The position numbers were made by a program, and so were the translations under genes. From positions 1 to 64,000 of the forward strand of contig CAYZGR010000003.1 in NCBI GenBank assembly GCA_964478125.1: 64,000 bases of DNA, read 5' to 3'. The DNA comes from FW021-bin31 sp964478125. GTDB lineage: Bacteria > Bacteroidota > Bacteroidia > Chitinophagales > Chitinophagaceae. Under the pieces are notes generated by a model. It ran no database searches, was not told where the DNA came from, and saw only the letters and a program-made list of their open reading frames with translations. Positions 45,187 through 54,149 of this stretch are shown piece by piece; positions within the stretch are counted from its first letter, which is position 1, and each line of letters starts with the position of its first letter.

Positions 45187-46866
45187 ATGGAACTAAACAA
45201 ATATAGTAAACACCTCACTCAGGATTTGACACAGCCGGCGTCTCAGGCGCAGTTGCATGCACTAGGCTTGACCGATGCCGACTTGAAAAAGGCGCAAGTC
45301 GGAATTGCAAGTATGGGATTTGATGGAAACCCTTGCAACATGCATTTGAATGATTTGGCCAAAGTGGTCAAAAAAGGCGTCTGGGATAATAATTTAGTGG
45401 GTTTGATATTTAATACCATAGGCGTGAGTGATGGAATGAGTAACGGTTTACCCGGAATGCGGTATTCTCTGGTGTCCAGAGATGTGATTGCCGACTCTAT
45501 TGAGACCATTTGCGGCGCCCAATACTATGATGGGTTAATTACGGTTCCGGGTTGCGACAAAAATATGCCGGGTTCTTTAATGGCGATGGCGAGATTAAAC
45601 AGACCTTCTTTAATGATATATGGAGGCTCTATTGCCCCCGGAAAGTACAAAGGAAAGGACTTGAATATCATTTCCGCCTTTGAGGCGTTAGGTCAGAGAA
45701 TTGCCGGAAACATCAGTGAAGAAGATTTTAGGGGAGTGGTTCATCACGCTTGTCCGGGACCCGGAGCGTGTGGGGGTATGTACACGGCTAACTCTATGGC
45801 TTCGGCTATTGAAGCCTTGGGCATGTCTTTGCCTTATAGCTCCTCCAGTCCTGCGGTGAGTGAAGAAAAAAAGAAAGAATGTCTTGAGGCCGGGAAAGCC
45901 ATCAAAAAACTTCTTGAATTGGATTTGAAACCGTTGGATATCATGACTAAAAAGGCTTTTGAAAATGCGGTTACTTTAGTCATTACCCTGGGAGGTTCGA
46001 CCAATGCAGTGTTGCATTTGGTGGCTATGGCGCGTACGGCAGGCGTAGATTTGACTCCCGATGATTTTCAACGGATTGGTGATAAAACGCCGCTCTTGGC
46101 AGACATGAAGCCCAGCGGCCGTTATTTAATGGAGGATCTGCACCATATTGGTGGAATTCCCTCCGTCATGAAGTTTTTAATAAAGGAAGACTTCCTGGAC
46201 GGAAACTGTATATCCGTCACGGGAAAGACCATTGGTGAGAATGTAGAGAGTGCCAAAGATCTGGATTTCGAAAGCCAGAAAATTATTTCCCCGCTTACCC
46301 ATCCGATAAAATCGACCAGTCACCTGCAAATATTAAAGGGAAATCTGGCCCCCGGGGGAAGCGTATCCAAAATTACGGGTAAGGAAGGAGAGCGATTTGC
46401 CGGTCCGGCAAGAGTCTTTGAAGGCGAAGCCCATCTGATCGAGGGCATCGAGAACAAAAGAGTGAAAGCCGGAGATGTGGTGGTCATTCGCGGAGTAGGT
46501 CCTAAAGGCGCCCCGGGAATGCCGGAAATGTTGAAACCTACCTCTGCTATTTTTGGCGCGGGATTGGGAAGCAGTGTCGCCCTGATCACGGATGGCCGTT
46601 TCTCCGGAGGAACGCATGGATTTGTGGTCGGACATATCGTTCCGGAAGCCTATGAAGGAGGAGCCATCGGTCTCGTGCAAGATGATGATATTATTGAGAT
46701 AGATGCTACAAAGAACAGTATTACGCTTAAGATAAGCGATGCGGAATTGCAAAAAAGAAAAGCAGCATGGAAACAACCTGCTTTGAAAGTGAAAAAGGGA
46801 ATCTTATTTAAATATGCAAAATGTGTAAAAAATGCAACAGAAGGATGCGTTACTGACGAAGAATGA
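45187..46866 (+). CDS. ilvD: Dihydroxy-acid dehydratase
   Basis: 559 residues. Converts 2,3-dihydroxy-isovalerate and -methylvalerate to the 2-keto acids, the third step of Val/Ile synthesis. Iron-sulfur cysteines and family signatures are visible in VPGCDKNMPGSLMAMARLN, CPGPGACGGMYTANSMAS and LGGSTNAVLHLVA; the C-terminal GRFSGGTHGFVVGHIVPEA block is intact. First structural gene of the operon, with its ATG about 50 nt after the attenuator terminator. Its 3' end overlaps the ilvB start by 35 nt. Confidence 0.96.
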   Translation: MELNKYSKHLTQDLTQPASQAQLHALGLTDADLKKAQVGIASMGFDGNPCNMHLNDLAKVVKKGVWDNNLVGLIFNTIGVSDGMSNGLPGMRYSLVSRDVIADSIETICGAQYYDGLITVPGCDKNMPGSLMAMARLNRPSLMIYGGSIAPGKYKGKDLNIISAFEALGQRIAGNISEEDFRGVVHHACPGPGACGGMYTANSMASAIEALGMSLPYSSSSPAVSEEKKKECLEAGKAIKKLLELDLKPLDIMTKKAFENAVTLVITLGGSTNAVLHLVAMARTAGVDLTPDDFQRIGDKTPLLADMKPSGRYLMEDLHHIGGIPSVMKFLIKEDFLDGNCISVTGKTIGENVESAKDLDFESQKIISPLTHPIKSTSHLQILKGNLAPGGSVSKITGKEGERFAGPARVFEGEAHLIEGIENKRVKAGDVVVIRGVGPKGAPGMPEMLKPTSAIFGAGLGSSVALITDGRFSGGTHGFVVGHIVPEAYEGGAIGLVQDDDIIEIDATKNSITLKISDAELQKRKAAWKQPALKVKKGILFKYAKCVKNATEGCVTDEE

Positions 46867-48603
46867 GAACACGAAAAAGACGAGTAGTTCTCCTGCCGTT
46901 CAGGCAGTCAAAACCGAAAATATGAACGGTGCAAGAGCCGTCATTTGTTCGCTGCTGGCTGAAGGCGTAGACACCATTTTTGGTTATCCGGGAGGTGCTA
47001 TTATGCCGGTGTATGATGAATTGTATCATTATTTAGATCAGGTAAACCACATACTTACCCGTCATGAGCAAGGCTCTGTACATGCCGCTCAGGGATATGC
47101 GCGCGCTTCCGGGAAGGTAGGCGTAGCTTTTTCTACTTCCGGACCGGGAGCCACTAACATGATTACGGGACTGGCAGATGCTATGGTAGATTCTACCCCT
47201 ATTGTCTGCATCACCGGGCAAGTGGTCTCCGGACTATTAGGAACCGATGCCTTCCAGGAGGCGGATGTCATCAACACCACCCTCCCTGTGACCAAATGGA
47301 ACGTCCAGGTAACCCGTGCAGAAGATGTTGCGGATGCCATAGCCCGTGCTTTTTATATTGCAAAAAGCGGTCGTCCGGGACCGGTGGTGGTAGATATCAC
47401 CAAGGATGCCCAGTTCGGAAAGGTGGACTTCCATTACGCCTCCTGTCAATCTATTGACACTTATATCCCGAAGCCGGAAATAGATCAGGAACAAATAAAG
47501 GCGGCAGCGGCGCTTATCAATAAGGCGAAGCGGCCATATATTCTGGCGGGGCAGGGGATCCTGTTATCAGGGGCCGTGGAAGAAGCAAGGACTTTTGCTG
47601 AAAAAGCAGGTATTCCTGTCGCTTCTACCTTGCTGGGGCTTTCTGTTTTTCCAACAGACCACCCTCTTTATAGAGGCTTTCTGGGGATGCATGGAAATTA
47701 TTCCTGTAATCGCATGATGGACGAGTGTGACCTCTTGATTGCCATCGGCATGCGTTTTGACGATCGGGTAACCGGGGATACCTCTAAATATGCCAAACAG
47801 GCCCGGATCATCCACATAGAATTGGATGCGGCAGAGATAAATAAAAACATAAAGGCGGATATCGGTCTGCACGCAGATGCCAAAGAGGCACTGGAAGCTT
47901 TGATCCCGTTGGTACGTCAGGCTGATCATTCTGAATGGGTAGATGCCTTTAAAGGATTGGATAAAGAAGAATACCAGAAGATCATTGAAAAAGAATGGTT
48001 CCCGGCCGGGGGAGAAATAAAAATGGCTGAGGTGATCCATAAGCTGTCTGAATTTACGAGAGGAGAGGCCGTAGTCGTAACCGATGTGGGCCAACATCAG
48101 ATGATCGCTTCACGGTATTATGAATTTAAAAAACCACAAAGTAATGTTACTTCCGGAGGCATGGGTACCATGGGCTTTGGACTTCCTGCGGCTATGGGAG
48201 CCTGTCTGGGTACGCCCGATCGGGAAGTACTGGCGATCGTAGGAGATGGCGGTTTTCAGATGACGCTGCAGGAACTGGGTACGATCTCAGAAAATAACAT
48301 TCCTGTAAAAATTGTTATCCTTGATAACAATTTCCTGGGGATGGTACGTCAGTGGCAGCAATTGTTCTTTGAGAAGCGGTATTCTTTTACCGATATCAAG
48401 GGTCCTGACTTCGTAAAACTGGCTGAAGCTTATGATATCCCGGCACAAAAAGTAGTGGACCGAAAAGATCTGGATGGGGCTATTGATAAAATGCTCCGCC
48501 ACCAGGGACCGTATTTATTGGCTATAACCGTAGAAAAAGAGGATAATGTATTCCCGATGATCCCTTCCGGAGCCGCGGTTTCGGAAATGATCCTTGAGCC
48601 GCC
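46832..48603 (+). CDS. ilvB: Acetolactate synthase large subunit (3' end lost in scaffold gap)
   Basis: TPP-dependent enzyme condensing two pyruvates, or pyruvate with 2-ketobutyrate. About 590 residues are readable before the run of N: TPP_N domain (about 35-200, FGYPGGAIMPVYDEL with the catalytic Glu in TRHEQGSVHAA), central FAD domain and C-terminal TPP domain (GDGGFQMTLQELGTI). The frame ends at VFPMIPSGAAVSEMILEP, where homologues normally stop within a few residues, so little is missing. The ATG at 46832 overlaps ilvD; an internal ATG at 46922 (MNGARAV) would remove a 30-residue disordered extension. Confidence 0.92.
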
Positions 48604-48703
48604 NNNNNNNNNNNNNNNNNNNNNNNNNNNNNNNNNNNNNNNNNNNNNNNNNNNNNNNNNNNNNNNNNNNNNNNNNNNNNNNNNNNNNNNNNNNNNNNNN
48701 NNN
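48604..48703. other. Assembly gap (100 N)
   Basis: Exactly 100 N, the usual placeholder for a gap of unknown size. It falls at the ilvB 3' end. The sequence just after it is simple repeats (GTTAATGGTTAATGG, then TTTCCGGGTTCCGGGACC), which probably broke the assembly. The true spacer length and the ilvB stop are unknown. Confidence 0.97.
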
Positions 48704-48778
48704 GTTAATGGTTAATGGGCATTGGTTATTCGAGTTTCCGGGTTCCGGGACCGTTGTGGAACCTGGAACATTAAAACA
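48704..48778. repeat. Simple repeats flanking the scaffold gap
   Basis: GTTAATGGTTAATGGGCATTGG, then TTTCCGGGTTCCGGGACC and GTGGAACCTGGAAC: short tandem and inverted phrases that look like degenerate (GTTAATG)n and (TTCCGGG)n arrays. They fill the visible ilvB-ilvN spacer. Confidence 0.55.
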
Positions 48779-48786
48779 TACAAACA

Positions 48787-49074
48787 ATGAAAAAAGATTT
48801 CACACTAATCGTTTTCGCACAGAATAATTTTTCTGTGTTGAACAGGATGATCAATATTTGCAATCGTCGTCGTGTTCGTATCAAAAAATTGCTGGCTTAT
48901 GAGTTGGACGACCCGCATCGGGGAGAGGCCTGCTTTATTTTATATGACACGGAAGAGATGATGCTTAAAGTGAAACTTCAAATAGACAAACTTATTGAAG
49001 TAGAAGAGACTTATTTGCATGAAGGCGAAGATGCGTTTTACCAGGAACAGAACGGGGTGGCCGTAATCAAATAA
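48787..49074 (+). CDS. ilvN: Acetolactate synthase small subunit, short single-ACT form
   Basis: 95 residues with one ACT domain (FTLIVFAQNNFSVLNRMINICNRRRVRIKKL split over the domain, about 5-75). IlvH/IlvN regulatory subunits are normally about 160-190 residues with a second C-terminal domain; this resembles the short IlvM type instead. It should bind the large subunit and modulate valine feedback. Position between ilvB and ilvC supports the assignment. The acidic tail (YLHEGEDAFYQEQNG) is unusual. Confidence 0.85.
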   Translation: MKKDFTLIVFAQNNFSVLNRMINICNRRRVRIKKLLAYELDDPHRGEACFILYDTEEMMLKVKLQIDKLIEVEETYLHEGEDAFYQEQNGVAVIK

Positions 49075-49115
49075 TTTTATATTCTTAATTTTTAAATCAA
49101 TTAAATCAGAAACAA

Positions 49116-50159
49116 ATGGCAAAGATCAATTTCGGAGGCGTGACCGAGGAAGTTGTTACGCGTGAAGAATTTCCTATGGACAAAGCTAAAGAAGTATTGA
49201 AAGATGAAACGATAGCAGTTTTGGGATATGGGGTACAGGGCCCCGGCCAGGCATTGAACCTTAGAGATAATGGATTTAACGTGATTGTAGGACAGCGGAA
49301 AAATTCCAAAACATGGGATAAAGCGGTAGAAGACGGTTGGGTTCCCGGAGAGACTTTATTTGACATAAAAGAAGCCGCCGAGAAAGGGACGATCCTTGAA
49401 TTTCTACTTTCAGATGCCGGGCAGATTGCTGTCTGGCCTCAGATCAAAGGATATCTGACAGAAGGAAAAGCGCTCTACTTTTCTCATGGTTTTGGTATCA
49501 CCTACAACGATCAAACCGGTATCAATCCACCCCAGAATATAGATGTAATCCTGGCGGCTCCCAAAGGATCCGGCACCTCTTTACGGAGAAATTTCCTTGC
49601 GGGAGAAGGGATCAACTCCAGTTTTGCCATTTATCAGGATGCTACCGGACGTGCGAGAGAACGGACCATTGCGCTGGGTATAGGCATTGGCTCGGGCTAT
49701 CTTTTTGAAACAGATTTCAAGAGAGAAGTATATTCCGACCTTACCGGGGAAAGGGGAACCTTAATGGGCGCCATACAGGGCATTTTTGCCGCACAATATG
49801 AAACCCTGCGGGAACATGGCCACAGTCCTTCCGAGGCTTTCAATGAGACGGTGGAAGAATTAACGGAGTCTTTGATGCCATTGGTTGCTGAAAACGGGAT
49901 GGATTGGATGTATGCCAATTGTTCTACGACTGCCCAACGGGGCGCGTTAGACTGGTGGAAAAAATTCCGGGATGCGACGCGTCCGGTGTTTGAGGACCTC
50001 TATAAAAGCGTGGCTGAAGGTAAGGAAGCCAAGCGTTCCATTGAATCCAACAGCAAAGAGGATTACAGAGAAAAATTGAATGAAGAGCTGAAAGAGCTTC
50101 GTGAAAGTGAATTATGGAGGGCCGGATCTGCCGTGAGAGATCTGAGACCTAAAAACTAA
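49116..50159 (+). CDS. ilvC: Ketol-acid reductoisomerase
   Basis: 347 residues, class I (short) enzyme. NADPH-dependent alkyl migration and reduction of acetolactate or acetohydroxybutyrate. Rossmann motif GYGVQGPGQALNLRDNG (about 38-54), the DVILAAPKGSGTSLRRNF block and the C-terminal knotted domain with the metal-binding SDLTGERGTLMGAIQG and NETVEELTE segments. 41 bp after ilvN. Confidence 0.96.
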   Translation: MAKINFGGVTEEVVTREEFPMDKAKEVLKDETIAVLGYGVQGPGQALNLRDNGFNVIVGQRKNSKTWDKAVEDGWVPGETLFDIKEAAEKGTILEFLLSDAGQIAVWPQIKGYLTEGKALYFSHGFGITYNDQTGINPPQNIDVILAAPKGSGTSLRRNFLAGEGINSSFAIYQDATGRARERTIALGIGIGSGYLFETDFKREVYSDLTGERGTLMGAIQGIFAAQYETLREHGHSPSEAFNETVEELTESLMPLVAENGMDWMYANCSTTAQRGALDWWKKFRDATRPVFEDLYKSVAEGKEAKRSIESNSKEDYREKLNEELKELRESELWRAGSAVRDLRPKN

Positions 50160-50177
50160 CTTATTGTACATAATAAA

Positions 50178-50209
50178 GGGCTTTTTGGAAAAGGAAAAAC
50201 AAAAAGCCC
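50178..50209 (+). terminator. Hairpin between ilvC and ilvA
   Basis: GGGCTTTTTG (50178-50187) and CAAAAAGCCC (50200-50209), a perfect 10-bp stem with a 12-nt loop. It is followed by AAAAATTTT rather than a clean U-tract, so it may cause partial termination or processing, lowering ilvA relative to ilvC. Confidence 0.55.
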
Positions 50210-50234
50210 AAAAATTTTAAAACCCATATGCAAA

Positions 50235-51488
50235 ATGCAAGCGGTGACGACTATTGATCAATATGATTTTAGGGGAACGGAAGAGGAATTGCTTAAAGTG
50301 GTTAAAAAAACACCGCTGGAAAGAAACAACCGCCTTTCCGATAAATACCATTGTAACCTGTATCTCAAAAGAGAGGATTTGCAGATTGTGCGCTCTTATA
50401 AATTGCGTGGAGCCTATAACCTGATAAGCAAGCTCTCTGAAGACAAAAGACAAAATGGGGTCGTATGTGCCAGTGCGGGTAACCACGCACAGGGATTCGC
50501 TTTCTCCTGTAACAAACTGGGAATTCCGGGCGTAGTTTTTATGCCTATCATTACTTCCCGCCAGAAAATTGACCAGGTAAAGATGTTTGGTAACGGTGAA
50601 GTTGACGTCCGACTGGTAGGAGATACTTTTGACGATTGTTTGGCAGAAGCTATAAAATTTACCAAACAGCATCACAAAACTTTTGTGCCTCCTTTTGATG
50701 ATAAAAGTATCATCGAAGGACAGGGAACGGTAGGTGTTGAGATATTGGAAGACCTTCCGGAGATTGATTATCTTTTTATTCCGGTAGGGGGAGGAGGACT
50801 GGCTTCGGGAGTAGGGTTATATTTTAAGACCTTCAGCCCGCGAACCAAGTTGATAGGAGTAGAGCCGCTTGGGGCCCCTTCGCTCACCATAGCGATGAAA
50901 GCCGGACATCCCGTTACGCTTAATAATATTGAACGCTTTGTTGACGGGGCGGCGGTAAAGCGTGTAGGTGAGCTCACTTATTCTATTTGTAAAGATGTTC
51001 TGGACAAGGTGGATTTGGTTCCCGAAGGAAAAGTTTGTACCTCAATATTGAGGCTGTATAATCAAAACGCCATCGTGGTAGAACCTGCAGGCGCCTTATC
51101 TGTTGCCTGCCTCGACAGCTTTGCCAGTGACATTGAAGGAAAAAATGTGGCTTGCATTATCAGTGGCGGCAATAATGATATTGACCGCATGCAGGAGATT
51201 AAGGAACGTTCTCTGTTGTTTGAAGGTTTAAAGCATTATTTCATTATCAGTTTTGCCCAGCGTCCCGGCGCCTTAAAAGAATTTGTGAACAGCGTGCTTG
51301 GGCCGGATGATGATATTACCCGTTTTGAGTATATGCAGAAACATAATAAAGAAGCAGGACCCGCCCTGGTCGGCATAGAACTGAACGACCCTAATGATTA
51401 CAGCAAATTGGTTGATAATATGAAAAAATATAATTTCAGATATACCGAGTTAAATAAAGAGGGCGACCTTTTTGAATATTTAGTATAA
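50235..51488 (+). CDS. ilvA: Threonine deaminase (biosynthetic)
   Basis: 417 residues. PLP enzyme converting threonine to 2-ketobutyrate, the committed step to isoleucine. PLP lysine Lys56 in RSYKLRGAYN, PLP-phosphate loop VGGGGLASG, and one C-terminal ACT-like regulatory domain (about 335-415, HYFIISFAQRPGALKEFVN), i.e. the short form with one domain instead of two. Last gene of the operon; a terminator follows at about 51525-51562. Confidence 0.94.
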   Translation: MQAVTTIDQYDFRGTEEELLKVVKKTPLERNNRLSDKYHCNLYLKREDLQIVRSYKLRGAYNLISKLSEDKRQNGVVCASAGNHAQGFAFSCNKLGIPGVVFMPIITSRQKIDQVKMFGNGEVDVRLVGDTFDDCLAEAIKFTKQHHKTFVPPFDDKSIIEGQGTVGVEILEDLPEIDYLFIPVGGGGLASGVGLYFKTFSPRTKLIGVEPLGAPSLTIAMKAGHPVTLNNIERFVDGAAVKRVGELTYSICKDVLDKVDLVPEGKVCTSILRLYNQNAIVVEPAGALSVACLDSFASDIEGKNVACIISGGNNDIDRMQEIKERSLLFEGLKHYFIISFAQRPGALKEFVNSVLGPDDDITRFEYMQKHNKEAGPALVGIELNDPNDYSKLVDNMKKYNFRYTELNKEGDLFEYLV

Positions 51489-51524
51489 GGCTTTTAAATC
51501 TTTTGAAGAGTAGGTTTTGGTGTA

Positions 51525-51562
51525 AAGCCCCAATTTGTTGTAAAACGGTTGGGGTTTTTATT
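51525..51562 (+). terminator. Intrinsic terminator after ilvA
   Basis: AAAGCCCCAA and TTGGGGTTTTT (about 51525-51560), a short stem with one mismatch and a 15-nt loop, followed by a T-rich tract. It closes the ilv operon 36 bp after the ilvA stop. Confidence 0.7.
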
Positions 51563-51598
51563 TATCATCTAATTCTTAATTGTCAATTTAAATCATTC

Positions 51599-52126
51599 AT
51601 GAAAAAAACACTGGCGGTAGATATGGACGAAGTGTTGGCGGACGTGGCTAAAAAAATGCAGACCTGGTATAAACACGATCATCAGAAGGTATGGACTGAA
51701 GAAGAATTGAGGGGTATGGACCTGAGGACGCTTATTCCCAAAGAACACTTATCCCGTTATATCCAATATTTAAATCAACCGGGTTTCTTTCGCGACCTGG
51801 AATTAATGGAAGATGCTGATAAGGTGTTGGAGGAGTTGAATAGGAAATATGAAGTCTACCTGGTATCGGCGGCAATGGAATTTCCCAATTCGCTAAAGGA
51901 CAAATATGACTGGATCATGGAAAAGTTGCCTTTTATATCCTGGAAGCAAATATGCCTGTGTGGTGTTAAATATGTTATTCAGACGGATATCATGATAGAC
52001 GATCGTACCAGGAACTTTAAATTTTTTAAGGGCAGAAAAATACTCTTTTCCGCCCATCATAATCTTTTGGAAGAGGGATACGAACGTGTGAATAACTGGC
52101 AGGAAGTAGCCCAGAAATTGTTGTAG
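51599..52126 (+). CDS. 5'(3')-deoxyribonucleotidase-like HAD hydrolase
   Basis: 175 residues from the ATG of MKKTLAVDMDEVLADV; the open frame extends upstream through the ilv terminator, which is not coding. HAD-fold motif I DMDEVLAD, motif II with VYLVSAAMEF and motif III-IV with MIDDRTRNFKFF. The family dephosphorylates deoxynucleoside monophosphates. Its own transcription unit, starting after the ilv terminator. Confidence 0.87.
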   Translation: MKKTLAVDMDEVLADVAKKMQTWYKHDHQKVWTEEELRGMDLRTLIPKEHLSRYIQYLNQPGFFRDLELMEDADKVLEELNRKYEVYLVSAAMEFPNSLKDKYDWIMEKLPFISWKQICLCGVKYVIQTDIMIDDRTRNFKFFKGRKILFSAHHNLLEEGYERVNNWQEVAQKLL

Positions 52127-52183
52127 TTATATTATTGGTCCGCTTTTCAAATCAATAAGCATCGTTCCTGCGTACCGGAATGT

Positions 52184-53158
52184 TTACTTTAGTGCTTTCC
52201 TGCAATATGCCACGCAGTTTGCTACTTCTTTTACTGCATCTGATCCCTCGGGGATCTTATATTCAAGTTCTATGGAAGCTGGAAAGGTATAGTGCTGATC
52301 CCGCATAAGTTGCAGCACCTGGATGATAGGGGTATCTCCCTTTCCCCAAAACAGGTTTCCCGCGCCGTCGGCAGGGGTCGTCCGGTCTTTTAAGTGCAGG
52401 CTTTCAATTCTTTTATGATGCTTTTTTATAAAGGGAAGAGGGCTGGGATTCCCGGCTGCAACCCAATGGCCCACATCCAGATTAATGGCATTCCACGCAG
52501 ATTGTTTCAGCGCAGTATCCCAAAGGGTAGGACTTGCGTCTGTGTGGGCATGATAGGCGATATATATTCTGTGCTTTGCTGCAATGTCTCCAAATCTTTT
52601 TGTTAAGGCATCATCCTGAGGATGTTCGGTCGTGCAGGCGGTAGCGCCTAAAGCTTTTGCCACCCGAAAAGCATAATTTATTTCTGCATCCGTATTATCT
52701 TTACCAAACAAGTTCCGGGGTTTCCAGGTGTAAATGCTTACCCCCGCTTCGTTAAACATTTTCCTGATCTGGATAAATTTATCCATTGAAACGTTCGCTC
52801 TCCATTCTGCAACCTTTTTCCGGTATTCCTGTTTATTATAATTTTTATCTTCCGGCTCCGGCCTTCCGGCAAATTTTTCCACCGGGTTACCTACTAATTC
52901 CACCGCGTTTATTCCATCCTTAAGAATATCTTTTAACTGGCCTTCAATACTTTTGTCCGGCATGCTTCGGTAGGAATAGGTTGTAACGCCTATTTGGACT
53001 CCGTTAAATTTAGAATTTGGGTACTTATCCCCGGGAAAGGAAGAGGGTATACCATATCCTATAGAAGTTCCTAAAAGTCCTCCTCCGAACAACAATGAAC
53101 TTTTGAAGAATTGTCGGCGGGATAAAGAAAAACTTTGTCTATCGTCTTTTATTTTCAT
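52184..53158 (-). CDS. Tat-exported sugar phosphate isomerase/epimerase (xylose isomerase-like TIM barrel)
   Basis: About 324 residues from the ATG at 53158. Twin-arginine signal SLSRRQFFKSSLLFGGGLLG (about 10-29). AP_endonuc_2/xylose-isomerase-like TIM barrel (about 50-310): GVQIGVTTYSYR, the metal site in NLDVGHWVAAG and EYKIP near the C terminus. Such exported proteins act on sugars or inositols in the periplasm. Substrate unknown. Its neighbours give no hint. Confidence 0.87.
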   Translation of the reverse strand: MKIKDDRQSFSLSRRQFFKSSLLFGGGLLGTSIGYGIPSSFPGDKYPNSKFNGVQIGVTTYSYRSMPDKSIEGQLKDILKDGINAVELVGNPVEKFAGRPEPEDKNYNKQEYRKKVAEWRANVSMDKFIQIRKMFNEAGVSIYTWKPRNLFGKDNTDAEINYAFRVAKALGATACTTEHPQDDALTKRFGDIAAKHRIYIAYHAHTDASPTLWDTALKQSAWNAINLDVGHWVAAGNPSPLPFIKKHHKRIESLHLKDRTTPADGAGNLFWGKGDTPIIQVLQLMRDQHYTFPASIELEYKIPEGSDAVKEVANCVAYCRKALK

Positions 53159-53201
53159 AATGAATACATTTATACATAACAAAATTACAGATTATGTTTA
53201 A

Positions 53202-54137
53202 CTATTTTCCAATAATTATCTCATAATCCCGGAATCCCCGCAGAAAATCTTCGATTTTCATCCGCTTTTTCCCTGAGGGCTGAATCTCTTTTAAGGAGAG
53301 GTACCCGCCCTTGCAGGCCACCGATAAAAAAGTTTTATGGTCGGTATGTACAGTTCCGGGGGTTTCTCTTGTATCGGTCCATTCCTTTTCCCCTTTGAAA
53401 ATTTTTATTATTTTCCCATTGAGAATGGTCCAGGCGGCGGGGTACGGGCTAAGGCCGCGAATAAGATTATAAATCTGATTTACGCCATTTCCCCAATGAA
53501 TTTCCCGGTCTTCTTTAAAGATCTTGGGCGCAGGTTTTAATCCGGTGTCTGCTTCTGAAGGTTGTGAGATAAATTCTGCAGTACCTTTTTCTATTTTCTT
53601 CACTGTTTGTACCAATAATTCAGCCCCGGTTTCCATTAGTTTATCGTGCAGTTCACCCGCAGTCTCATCCGGCCCGATAGAGACTTGTTGCTGATCAATG
53701 ATCTGACCGGTGTCTATTTCATGTCGCAATTTGAACGTGGTGACCCCGGTTTTGGTCTCTCCATTCATAATGGCATGGTTAATAGGCGCTGATCCCCGAT
53801 ATTGGGGAAGGAGGGAGGCGTGTAGGTTTATGGTTCCCAGCCGGGGCATATCCCATACGATTTGGGGCAACATCCTGAAGGCCACAACGACCTGCAGATC
53901 TGCCTGAAAGCTATTTAATTCTTTTATGAATGCCGGATTCTTTAGCCTTTCGGGTTGTAACACTGGTATTTTTCGTGTGATTGCAAACTTTTTCACAGCG
54001 CTTTCATGTATCTTCAGGCCTCTTCCCGCAGGTTTGTCAGGAGCGGTGACCACCGCAACCACTTCAAAAGAGTCGGCTAAGAGAGCGGCTAATGAAGGGA
54101 CTGCAAATTCCGGTGTGCCCATGAAAACAATACGCAT
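53202..54137 (-). CDS. fmt: Methionyl-tRNA formyltransferase
   Basis: 311 residues. Formylates initiator Met-tRNA using 10-formyl-tetrahydrofolate. N-terminal MRIVFMGTPEFAVPSLAALL, the catalytic HASLLPQYRGSAPINHAIMNGE with Asn/His, GVTTFKLRHEIDTGQII, then the C-terminal tRNA-binding OB domain (about 210-305). It is preceded closely by NamZ (12 bp) rather than the common def partner. Confidence 0.95.
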   Translation of the reverse strand: MRIVFMGTPEFAVPSLAALLADSFEVVAVVTAPDKPAGRGLKIHESAVKKFAITRKIPVLQPERLKNPAFIKELNSFQADLQVVVAFRMLPQIVWDMPRLGTINLHASLLPQYRGSAPINHAIMNGETKTGVTTFKLRHEIDTGQIIDQQQVSIGPDETAGELHDKLMETGAELLVQTVKKIEKGTAEFISQPSEADTGLKPAPKIFKEDREIHWGNGVNQIYNLIRGLSPYPAAWTILNGKIIKIFKGEKEWTDTRETPGTVHTDHKTFLSVACKGGYLSLKEIQPSGKKRMKIEDFLRGFRDYEIIIGK

Positions 54138-54149
54138 AACAAACAGGAT

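Noticed and set aside
51503..51598. 32-codon extension of the deoxyribonucleotidase
   Set aside because: It covers the ilvA terminator hairpin; the HAD motif starts normally at MKKTLAVDMDE.
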